From: Thermohalobaculum sp965247385
GTDB lineage: Bacteria; Pseudomonadota; Alphaproteobacteria; Rhodobacterales; Rhodobacteraceae
Length of the DNA stretch: 64,000 nt
Direction: 5' to 3'
Assembly: GCA_965247385.1 (NCBI GenBank)
Contig: CBDFHG010000007.1
Span: forward strand, 310,001 to 374,000
This document shows, piece by piece, positions 1 through 8,929 of the stretch (the stretch's first letter is position 1; every line of letters starts with the position of its first letter). The notes under the pieces are model-generated. The model did not search any database, was not told where the DNA came from, and saw nothing but the letters and a program-made list of their open reading frames with translations. The position numbers and the translations under genes were made by a program.

Positions 1-7
1 GAACAAT

Positions 8-1248
8 TTGAGCGACACTATGGCCGATATCGGCATGGCTGCATTTTCGGTATTTTTTATCCAGAGCCCGTCCTTTTTGTCGCATCAGCGGGCGTTGGAA
101 AAGCGTCGGGCGCGGTCGAACTGCGAGACGCTGTTCGCCATTGAGAAGATCCCTACCGACAATCATGTTCGCACGATGCTTGATCCGGTGGAACCAGATG
201 GGCTGTTCGCGTTGTTCGGGCAAGCCCTTGACTTGCTTGCAGACAGAGGCGGTCTGAAGGATTTTCAGAAGCTCGGCGGACGGCTTCTGATTGCCCTTGA
301 CGGCACCGGGTATTTCACCTCGCAAAAGCTTCATTGCCCGAATTGCTCGCAGCGCAAACGCCATAACGGCGTCATGGAATATTACCACTCCATGCTCTCG
401 GCGGCGGTGGTGGCACCTGGCCATAATTGTGCCATGGTGCTTGAGCCGGAGTTCATCGCACCGCAGGACGGACATGACAAACAGGACTGCGAAAATGCCG
501 CCACGAAGCGCTGGCTTTGCCGCTTCGGGCCGCAATACGCGCATCTCGGGCCGGTCTATCTGGGCGATGATCTATATTCCCGTCAGCCGATTTGCGAGTC
601 GGTTCAACGGGTTGGCGGCAATTTCATCTTCACCGCCAAAGCCTCCTCGCACCGCTGCCTCTACGAATGGCTCCATGGCGTCGAATTGCCGAGCCTTGAG
701 AAAAAGCTGAAAAAGGGCCGCAGCGTCGTTACTCATCGCTACCGCTGGATGGAAGATGTTCCCCTCCGTGACGGGAAAGACGCATTGCATGTCAATTGGC
801 TTCAGATCGAGATCATCAACAAAGCCGGCAAGGTGACCTGCACCAACAGCTTCGTCACCGATCTGCCGGTCAACGAAGAAACCGTCGTCGAGTTGGCCAC
901 CTGTGGCCGGGCGCGCTGGAAGATCGAGAACGAAACTTTCAATACCCGCGCTGGAAGATGAAGACCAGGGGTTACCATCTGGAGCACAATTTCGGCCATG
1001 GCAAGGAACACCTGGCCAACCTTCTCATAACCATGAACCTGCTCGCGTTCCACACGGTCTTCGCGTTCCACACGGTCTGTGACCTGGTGAGCAAGCGCTG
1101 GCATGAGGCACGTGAAGCGTTCGGCGCGCGACGGCAGTTCTTCCAGGACCTGCGGAGCATCACCGGATATCACCTGTTCACCGACCGGGACGCGCTCATC
1201 CGCACGATGATAACCGGCGAACCGCCGCCGGAACCAAAACTGCGCTAA
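8..1248 (+). pseudogene. DDE transposase (ISNCY-like), frame-disrupted, 5' end possibly outside the window
   Basis: Transposase that reads in one frame from about 8 to 955 and continues in another frame to the stop at 1246-1248. The first part has an LDGTGYF block, an LGDDLYSR block and a WKIENE block, which fit the Asp, Asp and Glu of a DDE transposase. The second part carries the expected continuation GYHLEHNFGHGKEHL. At the break, GCGCTGGAAGAT occurs twice (about 918 and 946), so a short duplication probably caused the frameshift. A second tandem duplication (GCGTTCCACACGGTCT, near 1047 and 1065) adds AFHTVF residues. The first ATG is only 8 bases into the window, so the true start may be missing. 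The family name is from sequence memory; the broken reading frame is seen directly. Confidence 0.8.
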
Positions 1249-1508
1249 AGCACCCGCACAAGCCTCAGCACAACACAAAAATGAGAAGACAGAAGATCAT
1301 CGCAGACCTGGTGAAATCAAACCACAATGAGAATTGCTGGTCCGCGTAATTCAAACGGACACGATCGCCCGCGATCACCCGAAGGCTCGCACGCCAATCA
1401 CAAACCATTCAAGGGCGGGGAGACCGGACGGTTACGGTCGGGCAAGCATGTGCAGTTCCTGTCGGCGTTGATCGCCGAGGCGGGACAGCAGGCCAGCGAC
1501 AGGACGGG

Positions 1509-3074
1509 TCAGACGAAGGCGTCGGGCTCGGACGCCTTGCGGGTGGTGATGTAATCCTTCAGCGCCTCGTCGATGGCCGGGTCGATGGCCGGGGCAACGT
1601 ATTCGCTGAGCAGGCGCTGGACCCTTAGATTGGCCAGTTGGTAGGAGTCGCGGCTGCCTTCATCGGCCCATTGCTCGAAGGGTTTGTAATCGAGCACCTG
1701 AGTCCGCCAGAAGGCATCCTTGAAGTTCGCCTGGGTGTGGGCGCAGCCGAGGTAGTGGCTGCCCGGACCGACCTCGCGGATCGCGTCCATGGCCTGGCCA
1801 TTCTCGGTGATGTCGATGCCCGCGGCGATCGAGTGCAGGATACCGAGCTGGTCGGCGTCGAGCACGAACTTCTCGAAGCTGGAGACCAGGCCGCCTTCCA
1901 GCCACCCCGCCGCGTGAAGGCAGAAATTGACCCCGCCCAACAGCATGGCGTTCAGCGTGTTCGCGGTCTCGTAAGCGGATTGCGCGTCGGGCAGTTTCGA
2001 GCTGCAGAGCGCGCCGCCGGAGCGGAACGGCAGGTTCAGCCGCCGCGCCAGTTGGCCAGCGCCATAGAGGATCTTCGATGCCTCCGGCGTGCCGAAGGTG
2101 GGCGCGCCCGAGTTCATGTCGATCGAGGCGACAAAGGCGCCAAAGATCACCGGTGCGCCCTGGCGGATAAGCTGCGAATAGGCGACGCCCGCCAGCACCT
2201 CGGCCAGCACCTGGATTAGTGTTCCGGTCACCGACACTGGCGCCATGGCGCCGCCGACGATGAAGGGCGAGACGATGCAGCCCTGCCCGGCGGCCGCATA
2301 GACTTCGAGCGCATCCATCATGATGCTGTCGAAAGTCATCGGCGAGTTGATGTTGATCAACGAGGTCATCACCGGGTTCTCGGCGACAAACTCGGTGCCA
2401 AACAGGATCTCGCACATCTTCACCGAATCGACCGCGCGGGATTTCTCGGTGACCGATCCCATGAACGGTTTGTCCGACCACCGCATATGCGCATAGAGCA
2501 TGTCGAGATGGCGCTTGTTGACCGCAACATCGGTCGGCTCGCAGACCGTGCCGCCGGAATGGTGCAGCCATTTTGACATGTAGGTCAGTTTCACGAACTT
2601 CTCGAAATCCGCCATGGTGGCGTAACGCCGTCCACCCTCGTAGTCGCGCACGAAGGGTGGACCGTAGACCGGCGCCAACACCAGGTTGCGCCCACCGATC
2701 TCGACATTGCGGTCGGGATTGCGCGCATGTTGGGTGTATTGGCTGGGGGCGGTGGCGCATAGCTTGCGGGCCAGGCCACGGGGGATGCGCACCCGCTCGC
2801 CGGTCACATCGGCGCCGGCATCGCGCCAACGCTGGAGCGCCGCCGGGTTATCGACGAAGTTGACGCCAATCTCCTCGAGCACCGTTTCGGCGTTGTGCTC
2901 GATGATCTCGATCGCCTCCGCAGTGAGGATTTCGAAATCGGGGACATTGCGGGTGATGAAACGTGTCGCCTCGATTTTCGGCGCGGTGCGCTCGGCCCGG
3001 CGGGCGGCTCCACCACCGCCGCGTGTACGGCGTCCGCCGCTCTTGGACTGCTGCTCCATGGTGTTCTCGTTCAT
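1509..3074 (-). CDS. Trimethylamine methyltransferase family protein (MttB superfamily, no pyrrolysine)
   Basis: A 521-residue protein resembling the MttB/COG5598 family, which moves a methyl group from a quaternary or tertiary amine to a corrinoid protein. The frame has no internal TAG, so this is a non-pyrrolysine member of the kind that includes glycine-betaine methyltransferases; the substrate cannot be read from sequence. The frame is open upstream to 3284, but the start is set at 3074 because GGAAGG lies just before this ATG and the extra upstream residues look like translated noncoding DNA. Residues 10-25 are a basic, Gly/Arg-rich tail. No corrinoid protein gene is adjacent. A methyltetrahydrofolate methyltransferase that could share a pathway lies at 33512. 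The gene is divergent from guaA. Confidence 0.85.
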   Translation of the reverse strand: MNENTMEQQSKSGGRRTRGGGGAARRAERTAPKIEATRFITRNVPDFEILTAEAIEIIEHNAETVLEEIGVNFVDNPAALQRWRDAGADVTGERVRIPRGLARKLCATAPSQYTQHARNPDRNVEIGGRNLVLAPVYGPPFVRDYEGGRRYATMADFEKFVKLTYMSKWLHHSGGTVCEPTDVAVNKRHLDMLYAHMRWSDKPFMGSVTEKSRAVDSVKMCEILFGTEFVAENPVMTSLININSPMTFDSIMMDALEVYAAAGQGCIVSPFIVGGAMAPVSVTGTLIQVLAEVLAGVAYSQLIRQGAPVIFGAFVASIDMNSGAPTFGTPEASKILYGAGQLARRLNLPFRSGGALCSSKLPDAQSAYETANTLNAMLLGGVNFCLHAAGWLEGGLVSSFEKFVLDADQLGILHSIAAGIDITENGQAMDAIREVGPGSHYLGCAHTQANFKDAFWRTQVLDYKPFEQWADEGSRDSYQLANLRVQRLLSEYVAPAIDPAIDEALKDYITTRKASEPDAFV

Positions 3075-3315
3075 CTTCTCGGCCTTCCAGGCACCGCTGC
3101 AACGCCCCTGCCGGGCGCAGCAACCAGTGCGAGCGCTGTTGCGTGTAGTATCTAAATGACCCCGATCCGCGATGCGAGACCGGATGTTTTCGGCTATCCC
3201 TCGGTCAGTTACGACACGCGGGTACGACATGGGGGTACGACATGCAGGTGACAGGACGCAGCCGACGCCATATAGAGAGGCCAATCTAGGCGAGCAGACC
3301 GAGGCCTAAACTCGA

Positions 3316-4881
3316 ATGACCCCTTCCCCCCTTCACGAAACCTGTCTGATCGTCGATTTCGGCAGCCAGGTCACCCAATTGATCGCGCGCCGGCTTCGTG
3401 AGAGCAGCGTTTATTGCGAGATCCATCCGTTCCAGAGCGTGGACGACGCACTGATCGACCAGCTGGCGCCGAAAGCGGTGATTCTTTCCGGCGGCCCGGC
3501 CAGCGTATCCGACGAGAACAGCCCGCGAGCAAACCAGCGGTTGTTCGAACTGGGAGTGCCGGTGCTGGGCATCTGTTATGGCCAGATGGTGATGGTGCAT
3601 CAGCTTGGCGGCCAGGCCGAGGGCGGTGATCATCGTGAGTTTGGGCGCGCTTTCGTCAAGCTGGGCCGGCAGTCGGAATTGTTCGCGGGTATTGCCGCGC
3701 CCGGCGGCAAAGAGGAGGTCTGGATGTCCCATGGCGACCGGGTGACGGTGCTGCCTGACGGGTTCCAGGTTCAGGGCGCATCCCCGAACGCGCCCTTCGC
3801 GGTTCTGGCCGATCCGGCGCGGCGGTTTTATGGCGTGATGTTCCACCCGGAGGTGGTCCATACCCCTGCGGGCAGCCGGATCCTCCGCAACTTCACCCAT
3901 GGCATCGCCGGAATGAGCGGCGACTGGACCATGGCAGCCTACAAGGATCAGGCGATCGAGGCGATCCGCCAGCAGGTCGGCGACGGGCGGGTGATCTGCG
4001 GGTTGTCGGGCGGGGTCGATTCGTCGGTGGCGGCGGTGTTGATCCATGAAGCCATCGGTAACCAGCTGACCTGCGTCTTCGTCGATACCGGGATGATGCG
4101 GGCGAACGAAGCCGAGGAAGTCGTCGGCCTGTTCCGTGATCACTACAACATCCCGCTTATCCATGCCGACGAGGCCGACCTGTTCCTGGGCGAATTGGCC
4201 GGGGTCACCGACCCGGAGGCCAAGCGCAAGACCATCGGACGGCTGTTCATCGATGTGTTCGAGAAACACGCGGGCGAGGTTGGAGGGGCCGGGTTCCTGG
4301 CCCAGGGGACGCTTTACCCGGATGTCATCGAATCGGTTTCGTTCAAAGGCGGGCCGTCGGTGACGATCAAATCGCACCACAATGTGGGCGGGTTGCCCGA
4401 GCGAATGAACATGAAGCTGGTGGAACCGCTGCGTGAGCTGTTCAAGGACGAAGTCCGCGCGCTGGGACGCGAATTGGGCCTGCCGGAAAGCTTTGTCGGG
4501 CGGCACCCCTTCCCCGGCCCCGGACTGGCAATCCACTGCCCAGGCGAGATCACACCCGAGAAGCTGGATATCCTTCGCCAGGCCGACGTGATCTATCTCG
4601 ACGAGATCCGCAAGGCCGGGCTGTATGACGTGATCTGGCAGGCCTTCGCGATTTTGCTGCCGGTACGCACTGTTGGCGTGATGGGAGACGGGCGCACCTA
4701 TGAGAATGTTTGTGCGTTGCGGGCGGTGACTTCGGTGGACGGAATGACGGCGGATTACTACCCCTTCGCGCATGATTTCCTGGGCCGAACCGCCAGCCGG
4801 ATCATCAATGAGGTCAATGGCATCAACCGGGTGGTCTACGACATCACATCGAAGCCTCCGGGCACGATCGAGTGGGAGTGA
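3316..4881 (+). CDS. guaA: GMP synthase (glutamine-hydrolysing)
   Basis: Cytosolic enzyme of 521 residues that converts XMP to GMP using ATP and glutamine, the last step of guanine nucleotide synthesis. The N-terminal class I amidotransferase domain has its nucleophile in GICYGQM (Cys about 87) and the His-Glu pair in FHPEVVHTP (about 177). The ATP-pyrophosphatase domain has the loop SGGVDSS near residue 230. The C-terminal dimerisation domain ends KPPGTIEWE, as is usual. Length is normal. It runs divergently from the mttB-like gene; two direct copies of GGGTACGACATG lie in the gap (about 3219-3244). guaB, the preceding enzyme, is at 25493. The YdcF-family gene follows after 7 bases. Confidence 0.98.
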   Translation: MTPSPLHETCLIVDFGSQVTQLIARRLRESSVYCEIHPFQSVDDALIDQLAPKAVILSGGPASVSDENSPRANQRLFELGVPVLGICYGQMVMVHQLGGQAEGGDHREFGRAFVKLGRQSELFAGIAAPGGKEEVWMSHGDRVTVLPDGFQVQGASPNAPFAVLADPARRFYGVMFHPEVVHTPAGSRILRNFTHGIAGMSGDWTMAAYKDQAIEAIRQQVGDGRVICGLSGGVDSSVAAVLIHEAIGNQLTCVFVDTGMMRANEAEEVVGLFRDHYNIPLIHADEADLFLGELAGVTDPEAKRKTIGRLFIDVFEKHAGEVGGAGFLAQGTLYPDVIESVSFKGGPSVTIKSHHNVGGLPERMNMKLVEPLRELFKDEVRALGRELGLPESFVGRHPFPGPGLAIHCPGEITPEKLDILRQADVIYLDEIRKAGLYDVIWQAFAILLPVRTVGVMGDGRTYENVCALRAVTSVDGMTADYYPFAHDFLGRTASRIINEVNGINRVVYDITSKPPGTIEWE

Positions 4882-4888
4882 TCTGGCC

Positions 4889-5551
4889 GTGTTGCGGTGG
4901 TGCTTGGGGAGCTTCCTGGTAGTGCTGATTTTGACAATCGGCGCGGTTATGTATTTCTCTTGGGCAAATCTTCGCGACTATGGTGCCGGGCGGGTGTTCG
5001 AGGCCCCGGTCGATGCAATTGTGGTGCTGGGCGGCGGAGTCGATGGCGACGGGGTGCTGGGATATTCCTCGCGCCGGAGGGTCAGGGGGGCGGTTCGGCT
5101 TTTGCTAGCCGGACAGGCGCGGTACCTGATCTTCACCGGCGGGCCGGAATGGAAACCACAGAATTTCACCGTGGCGGGATTGATGCGCGCTCATGCGCTG
5201 GTGCTGGGCGCTCCGCCGGAGGCACTGCTTACCGAAAGCCGTTCCTTTTCGACCTTCGGGGACCTGCGCCTCGGGTTCGCGCTGGCGAAGCGGCGGGGGT
5301 TCGAGAATCTGGCAATCCTGACCGACGCCTTTCATCTGGAGCGCGCCCGGCATCTCTCCAGCTATTTTGGGCAGCCGGATGTTGTGTTGGTTGCGGTCGC
5401 GGGGCTGGAGTATGACGGCGATCCCAACCGGGTCTGGAGCATTGTGCGCGAAGCGATGGCCTGGTGGTTCAACCTGGCCAAGGTCAGCGCCCGGGAATTC
5501 CTGGCCGTGGTTGGCGTGGACGTGGACGCGCGGCGGGAGCTGATCAGGTGA
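4889..5551 (+). CDS. YdcF/SanA/ElyC-family (DUF218) membrane-anchored protein
   Basis: A protein of 220 residues if translation begins at the GTG at 4889, which has GGGAG ten bases upstream inside the end of guaA. One N-terminal membrane segment (about residues 8-24) is followed by the DUF218 domain with AIVVLGGGV near residue 40 and FTGGPEWKP near 80. The family sits at the cytoplasmic membrane and is linked to envelope barrier function; its reaction is not established. The frame stays open upstream to 4772, but that stretch overlaps guaA. Its stop overlaps the GTG start of the next gene (GTGA, 5548-5551), which indicates translational coupling to the transporter that was later disrupted. 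Confidence 0.85.
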   Translation: MLRWCLGSFLVVLILTIGAVMYFSWANLRDYGAGRVFEAPVDAIVVLGGGVDGDGVLGYSSRRRVRGAVRLLLAGQARYLIFTGGPEWKPQNFTVAGLMRAHALVLGAPPEALLTESRSFSTFGDLRLGFALAKRRGFENLAILTDAFHLERARHLSSYFGQPDVVLVAVAGLEYDGDPNRVWSIVREAMAWWFNLAKVSAREFLAVVGVDVDARRELIR

Positions 5552-5987
5552 CCACCGACACCAAGGTCCCGCACCACCCGGGCGACGCGACGAAGGCGGC
5601 ACTGTGGATGACCGGCGCGATCGTTTCGTTCTCGCTGATGGCGGTGGCGGGGCGCGAGGTCGCGATCGATCTCGATACCTTTGAGCTGATGATGTACCGC
5701 TCGCTGATCGGGGCGGTGATTGTCACCTCGATTGGCGCGGCGACGGGGCGGCTGGCTCAGGCGCGCACTGGGCAGTTGCGGCTTCACGCGGTGCGCAACC
5801 TGTTTCATTTCAGCGGGCAGAATTTGTGGTTCTACGGCGTTACCGTGATCCCGCTGGCGCAGTTGTTCGCTTTCGAGTTCACGACGCCGATGTGGGTGGC
5901 CTTGCTGGCGTCAATGGTGTTGGACGAATCGTTGAACCGGACGCGGGCGATGGCGGTGCTGATAGGGTTCATCGGTATTCTGATCGT
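5548..5987 (+). pseudogene. EamA/DMT-family transporter, 5' half, interrupted by IS66
   Basis: First half (about 147 residues) of a drug/metabolite exporter with ten expected membrane helices, starting at the GTG that overlaps the YdcF stop. It includes the membrane segments ALWMTGAIVSFSLMAV and WVALLASMV and ends ...GFIGILIV, where the IS66-type element begins at 5988. Removing the IS and one copy of its 8-base target duplication (CTGATCGT) rejoins the frame exactly: ILIV continues as AKPGISPLG at 7490. The gene was therefore intact until a recent insertion. The interrupted frame stops at 5991, one codon into the IS. A truncated half-transporter is unlikely to work. The substrate is unknown. 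Confidence 0.92.
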
Positions 5988-7481
5988 GTAACTACTCAAC
6001 CCGGTTGGATCACTGATTTTCCAGCGATGGTGGCCTGGATTGCCTGGAAAGCAGACAGGCCTTGCCGTTTTCCGGTGTTGAGGACGGAGCGAACGTTGGC
6101 GTAGAAGTCGGCCCCCCAGTTGGAGCGGAATCCCCCGGTGACCTTGCGGAAGGTGGTTGAGGGGCGGATGGCTTGTTCCGAGCCGTTGTTGGTTGGCGGC
6201 ACGTCGCGTTCGGTCATGAATGTGAACAGGCTGTCACGGTCTTTGCCGTAGCGTTTGCGCAGGCGAATTCCGTCTTTGTTGGTTGGCTGACAAGCCATAA
6301 CCTTGTCCATTCGCCGGTCCAGGTCGCCCCGGTATTTCTGAAGTGTACTGTCCTTCAGACGCTTTCGCCGTCGGCCCAGAACACAGGCGCGCAAGATGAG
6401 CATTTTCATTGCCGGTGCGAAGATCGCATCGCCAGCGTCGATGGCATACTGGCAGTCGCGCAACTGGTGGGCCAGACAGATTTGCCAGACCTCCCCGAGC
6501 CCCCGCTGGCCGCCGTAAAGATCGGACACCCAGATGGCGGGCCGGTGGCCGTCCATCACGTCCTCGGCCACCGCCTTCGCCCGACTGTTGCGGATGACGT
6601 GGACGCAGACTTCATCGTTTTGGAAAACCCATTCCCAGGCGTTGCGCCCCTTGATGCGTGCGCCGGTCTCGTCGGAGCAGACGATCCGGCTTTGTCGCAG
6701 GCGGGCAAGAACCGCCTGGAACTGGGCGTCAAAGCCGGGCTTGACCCTCTTGAACAGGTTGACCAGGGCGGCTTGGCTGATCGTCAAGCCGTGCAAATCG
6801 GCGAACAGTTTCGACAGACGCTGGTAACTGACCGCGTGTTCATAACGCATGTAAACCGCCATCGCCTCGATCGACGGGGTGAACGGAGACCCCGGCTCAA
6901 GCCCCGCCGGAACCGGCGCCACAAAGCGCTCCGAACAATGAGGACACCTCGCCGCATACAGTTCCACACGGGTGACAATGGGAGCGGGGCGCGGCAGTTC
7001 GATCTTGTCATAAATCGCATGCAACTTGTGATCCTCATCGCCGAGCGCTGAATAACAGTGTGGGCAGGACAGCGCCTTCGCAACCACCCGCTGATCCGGG
7101 TCAGGGTGCAGAGGACGCCCACCGCCACCATGCCCCTTGCGCCGTTTTTTGCGGTTGCCCCGGGCCGGTTTCTTGTTCGCCTTGCGCCCATGCGACGGCG
7201 GCGTACTGGAGTTGTCCGGCGTCTTCGCAGGCTCACCAAGCTTTGCCTCAAGTTCCGTGACGCGCCTGGCAAAGCCCTCGTTCACTGCCACCAGCTCCTG
7301 TGCCTGCGTCCACAGCGCGAGGATCAAGGCATCTTTCTCTGCATGCGTCAATCGGCTCAGGTCGGGTAAATGAGTCATAGATAACTTGACGCATATCCAC
7401 GCCCTCAATGCAAGAAAATTCTCTATATCTGGTGCCGATCGAACCCAGGAACGCAACCTTTGGGGTGGGTTGAGTAGTTAC
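5988..7481 (-). mobile_element. Complete IS66-family element with a single transposase gene (1494 bp)
   Basis: The ends are perfect 15-base inverted repeats, GTAACTACTCAACCC at 5988-6002 and its complement at 7467-7481. They begin with the GTAA typical of IS66. CTGATCGT occurs directly on each side (5980-5987 and 7482-7489), an 8-base target duplication as expected for the family. Only one long gene lies inside; tnpA and tnpB are absent, so this matches the short ISBst12-like branch rather than classical 2.5-kb IS66. It disrupts an EamA transporter. Perfect ends, a perfect duplication and an intact frame suggest recent movement. Confidence 0.95.
5996..7378 (-). CDS. IS66-family transposase (TnpC type)
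   Basis: A 460-residue DDE transposase. The N-terminal leucine-rich helical region is followed by a basic Lys/Arg stretch (GRKANKKPARGNRKKRRK, about residue 63), a zinc-finger region with two Cys pairs (CPHCYS and CPHCSE) and the catalytic core with CSDETGAR, WVSDLYGGQRG and the late NNGSEQAIRP block that carries the Glu. The start is the ATG at 7378; the frame is open 26 codons further, to outside the expected gene. The stop codon lies inside the terminal inverted repeat. The frame is intact, so the enzyme may be active. Confidence 0.95.
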   Translation of the reverse strand: MTHLPDLSRLTHAEKDALILALWTQAQELVAVNEGFARRVTELEAKLGEPAKTPDNSSTPPSHGRKANKKPARGNRKKRRKGHGGGGRPLHPDPDQRVVAKALSCPHCYSALGDEDHKLHAIYDKIELPRPAPIVTRVELYAARCPHCSERFVAPVPAGLEPGSPFTPSIEAMAVYMRYEHAVSYQRLSKLFADLHGLTISQAALVNLFKRVKPGFDAQFQAVLARLRQSRIVCSDETGARIKGRNAWEWVFQNDEVCVHVIRNSRAKAVAEDVMDGHRPAIWVSDLYGGQRGLGEVWQICLAHQLRDCQYAIDAGDAIFAPAMKMLILRACVLGRRRKRLKDSTLQKYRGDLDRRMDKVMACQPTNKDGIRLRKRYGKDRDSLFTFMTERDVPPTNNGSEQAIRPSTTFRKVTGGFRSNWGADFYANVRSVLNTGKRQGLSAFQAIQATIAGKSVIQPG

Positions 7482-7489
7482 CTGATCGT

Positions 7490-7937
7490 AGCGAAACCGG
7501 GGATAAGCCCCCTCGGGATCGGCCATCTGGCGGCGGCTGTTGCAGCGGCCGGGTTTGCCGGAAGCGTGCTTTCGACCAAACGGCTCTCGCGGACCGAAAC
7601 GGTCTGGACCATCCTGTTCTGGATGACCTGGATGCAGGCATTGTTCGGGCTGGTCTGCGCCGGGACCGACGGAGAGATCGCGCTGCCGCAGGCAGCTTCG
7701 GTAAAATGGGTGGTGATTGTCGGCTTGTGCGGGTTGACGGTACATATGAGCGTCACCTCGGCGTTGCGCTGTGCGCCGGCCTCGATCGTCTCGCCAATGG
7801 ATTTCGCGCGCCTGCCGATTATTGCCGTCGTCGGGATGGTTTTCTATGGCGAAGCGCTGGAGGTCGCGGTGTTCGTGGGCGCGGCGCTGATCCTGGTGGG
7901 CAATCTGATGAATATCCGTGCCGGACGGCGGCGCTAG
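7490..7937 (+). pseudogene. EamA/DMT-family transporter, 3' half
   Basis: Second half of the transporter cut by the IS66-type element. It resumes as AKPGISPLGIGHL and contains hydrophobic helices such as HLAAAVAAAGFAGSVL and WVVIVGLCGL, followed by the EamA-like repeat end APASIVSPMDFARLPIIAVVGMV (given here only as a landmark near 7770-7840). It ends AGRRR at the stop 7935-7937. In the present arrangement the frame is open back into the right end of the IS to 7386, but there is no good start. It is read here as the inactive remainder of one gene with 5548-5987. Confidence 0.9.
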
Positions 7938-7939
7938 AA

Positions 7940-8036
7940 CAATTTCGAGCCAAACAGGTTCATTTGGCGACTCGGAAATTGCGTGAAACCAAAGAGATAG
8001 AGCCTCCGGCCTGATTCGATCAGATCGGAGGCTCTA
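7940..8036 (+). repeat. Double-hairpin repeat, copy 1
   Basis: Two palindromes lie in tandem between the transporter end and mazG. The first (7940-7981) is an imperfect palindrome running from CAATTTCGAGCCAAA to CTCGGAAATTG. The second (7998-8036) has an 11-base perfect stem, TAGAGCCTCCG with CGGAGGCTCTA, plus an inner CTGAT/ATCAG pairing around a TCG loop. Nearly the same 97-base unit recurs in inverse orientation at 30695-30794. There is no T-run, so it is not a typical terminator. Confidence 0.85.
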
Positions 8037-8049
8037 GAAGGGAGGAGCG

Positions 8050-8898
8050 ATGAGCACCCTGCGCCGCGTGGAATCGGATGCGCTGGTATTTGCCGGGCAA
8101 GACCGGATTGAACGGCTGATCGAGGTCATGGCGCGGTTGCGCGCAGCCGATGGCTGCCCGTGGGACAGGGTGCAGGATTTCCGCTCGATCGCGCCCTACA
8201 CCATCGAAGAGGCCTGCGAAGTGGCCGAGGCCATCGAGCAGAATGACATGGCCGGGCTGAAGGACGAGTTGGGCGATCTGCTGTTGCAGGTGGTCTATCA
8301 CGCGCGGATGGCGGAGGAAGTCGGGGCGTTCGGGTTTGGCGATGTGGTGCGGGCGATCTCGGACAAGATGCTGCGGCGCCACCCGCATGTCTTTGGCGCA
8401 ACGCCGGGGGGGCCGAAAGCGCGCGCAGAGGATGTCGACTGGGAGGCGCTCAAGTCTGAGGAACGGGCCGGGCGCGGTGAACACCGCGACAGCGTTCTGG
8501 ATGGGGTTCCGACGACCCTGTCCGGGCTGACCCGGGCGCTGAAGCTGACGCGCCGGGCCGCGACCGTGGGGTTCGACTGGACCAATCCGAAGGATGTGCT
8601 GGCGAAGCTGACCGAAGAAGCCACGGAACTGGTGGCCGAGATCGATGCCGGTGATGAGGAACGGATGGAAGAGGAATATGGCGACCTGCTGTTCGTCATG
8701 GCCAATCTGGCGCGCCACCTGAATGTCGATCCCGAAACCGCGATGCGGAGCGCCAACGCAAAGTTCGAACGCCGGTTCCGGGGCGTGGAATCGCTGTTGG
8801 CGGCTGAAGGGCGTGCGCCTGAGCAGGCGACGTTGGCCGAAATGGACGCGTTGTGGGACCGGGTGAAGGCGGTGGAGAAAGACACCTCAGGCAGGTGA
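8050..8898 (+). CDS. mazG: Nucleoside triphosphate pyrophosphohydrolase MazG
   Basis: A 282-residue house-cleaning enzyme that hydrolyses NTPs and dNTPs to monophosphate and pyrophosphate, removing damaged or surplus nucleotides. Two MazG helical domains are visible. The first has CPWDRVQDFRSIAPYTIEEA (about residues 36-56) and the metal-binding ELGDLLLQ. The second has EEATELVAEI and EEEYGDLLFVMANLARHL in the C-terminal half, with the paired acidic residues that bind Mg. Length is close to the usual 260-280. GGGAGGAG sits directly before the start. It stands alone, after the double-hairpin repeat and before the iron-binding protein gene. Confidence 0.96.
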   Translation: MSTLRRVESDALVFAGQDRIERLIEVMARLRAADGCPWDRVQDFRSIAPYTIEEACEVAEAIEQNDMAGLKDELGDLLLQVVYHARMAEEVGAFGFGDVVRAISDKMLRRHPHVFGATPGGPKARAEDVDWEALKSEERAGRGEHRDSVLDGVPTTLSGLTRALKLTRRAATVGFDWTNPKDVLAKLTEEATELVAEIDAGDEERMEEEYGDLLFVMANLARHLNVDPETAMRSANAKFERRFRGVESLLAAEGRAPEQATLAEMDALWDRVKAVEKDTSGR

Positions 8899-8910
8899 AT
8901 AAATTTATCC

Positions 8911-8925
8911 TGAGTATTTCACTCA
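8911..8925. promoter_or_regulatory. Iron-Rhodo-box-like operator (TGA-N9-TCA)
   Basis: TGAGTATTTCACTCA matches the TGA-N9-TCA half-site spacing described for the RirA Iron-Rhodo-box of alphaproteobacteria. It ends five bases before the -35 element of the promoter for an iron(III)-binding protein gene, a sensible position for iron-dependent repression. The assignment rests on motif and context only. Confidence 0.6.
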
Positions 8926-8929
8926 GTTA

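Noticed and set aside
1509..3074. Pyrrolysine-containing MttB
   Set aside because: The frame has no internal TAG and no pylT/pylS-like genes are visible; it is the ordinary non-Pyl branch.
3286..4773. Long 495-codon open frame antisense to guaA
   Set aside because: Shadow of a high-GC gene: guaA has every catalytic motif on the other strand and the antisense product shows no recognisable domain.
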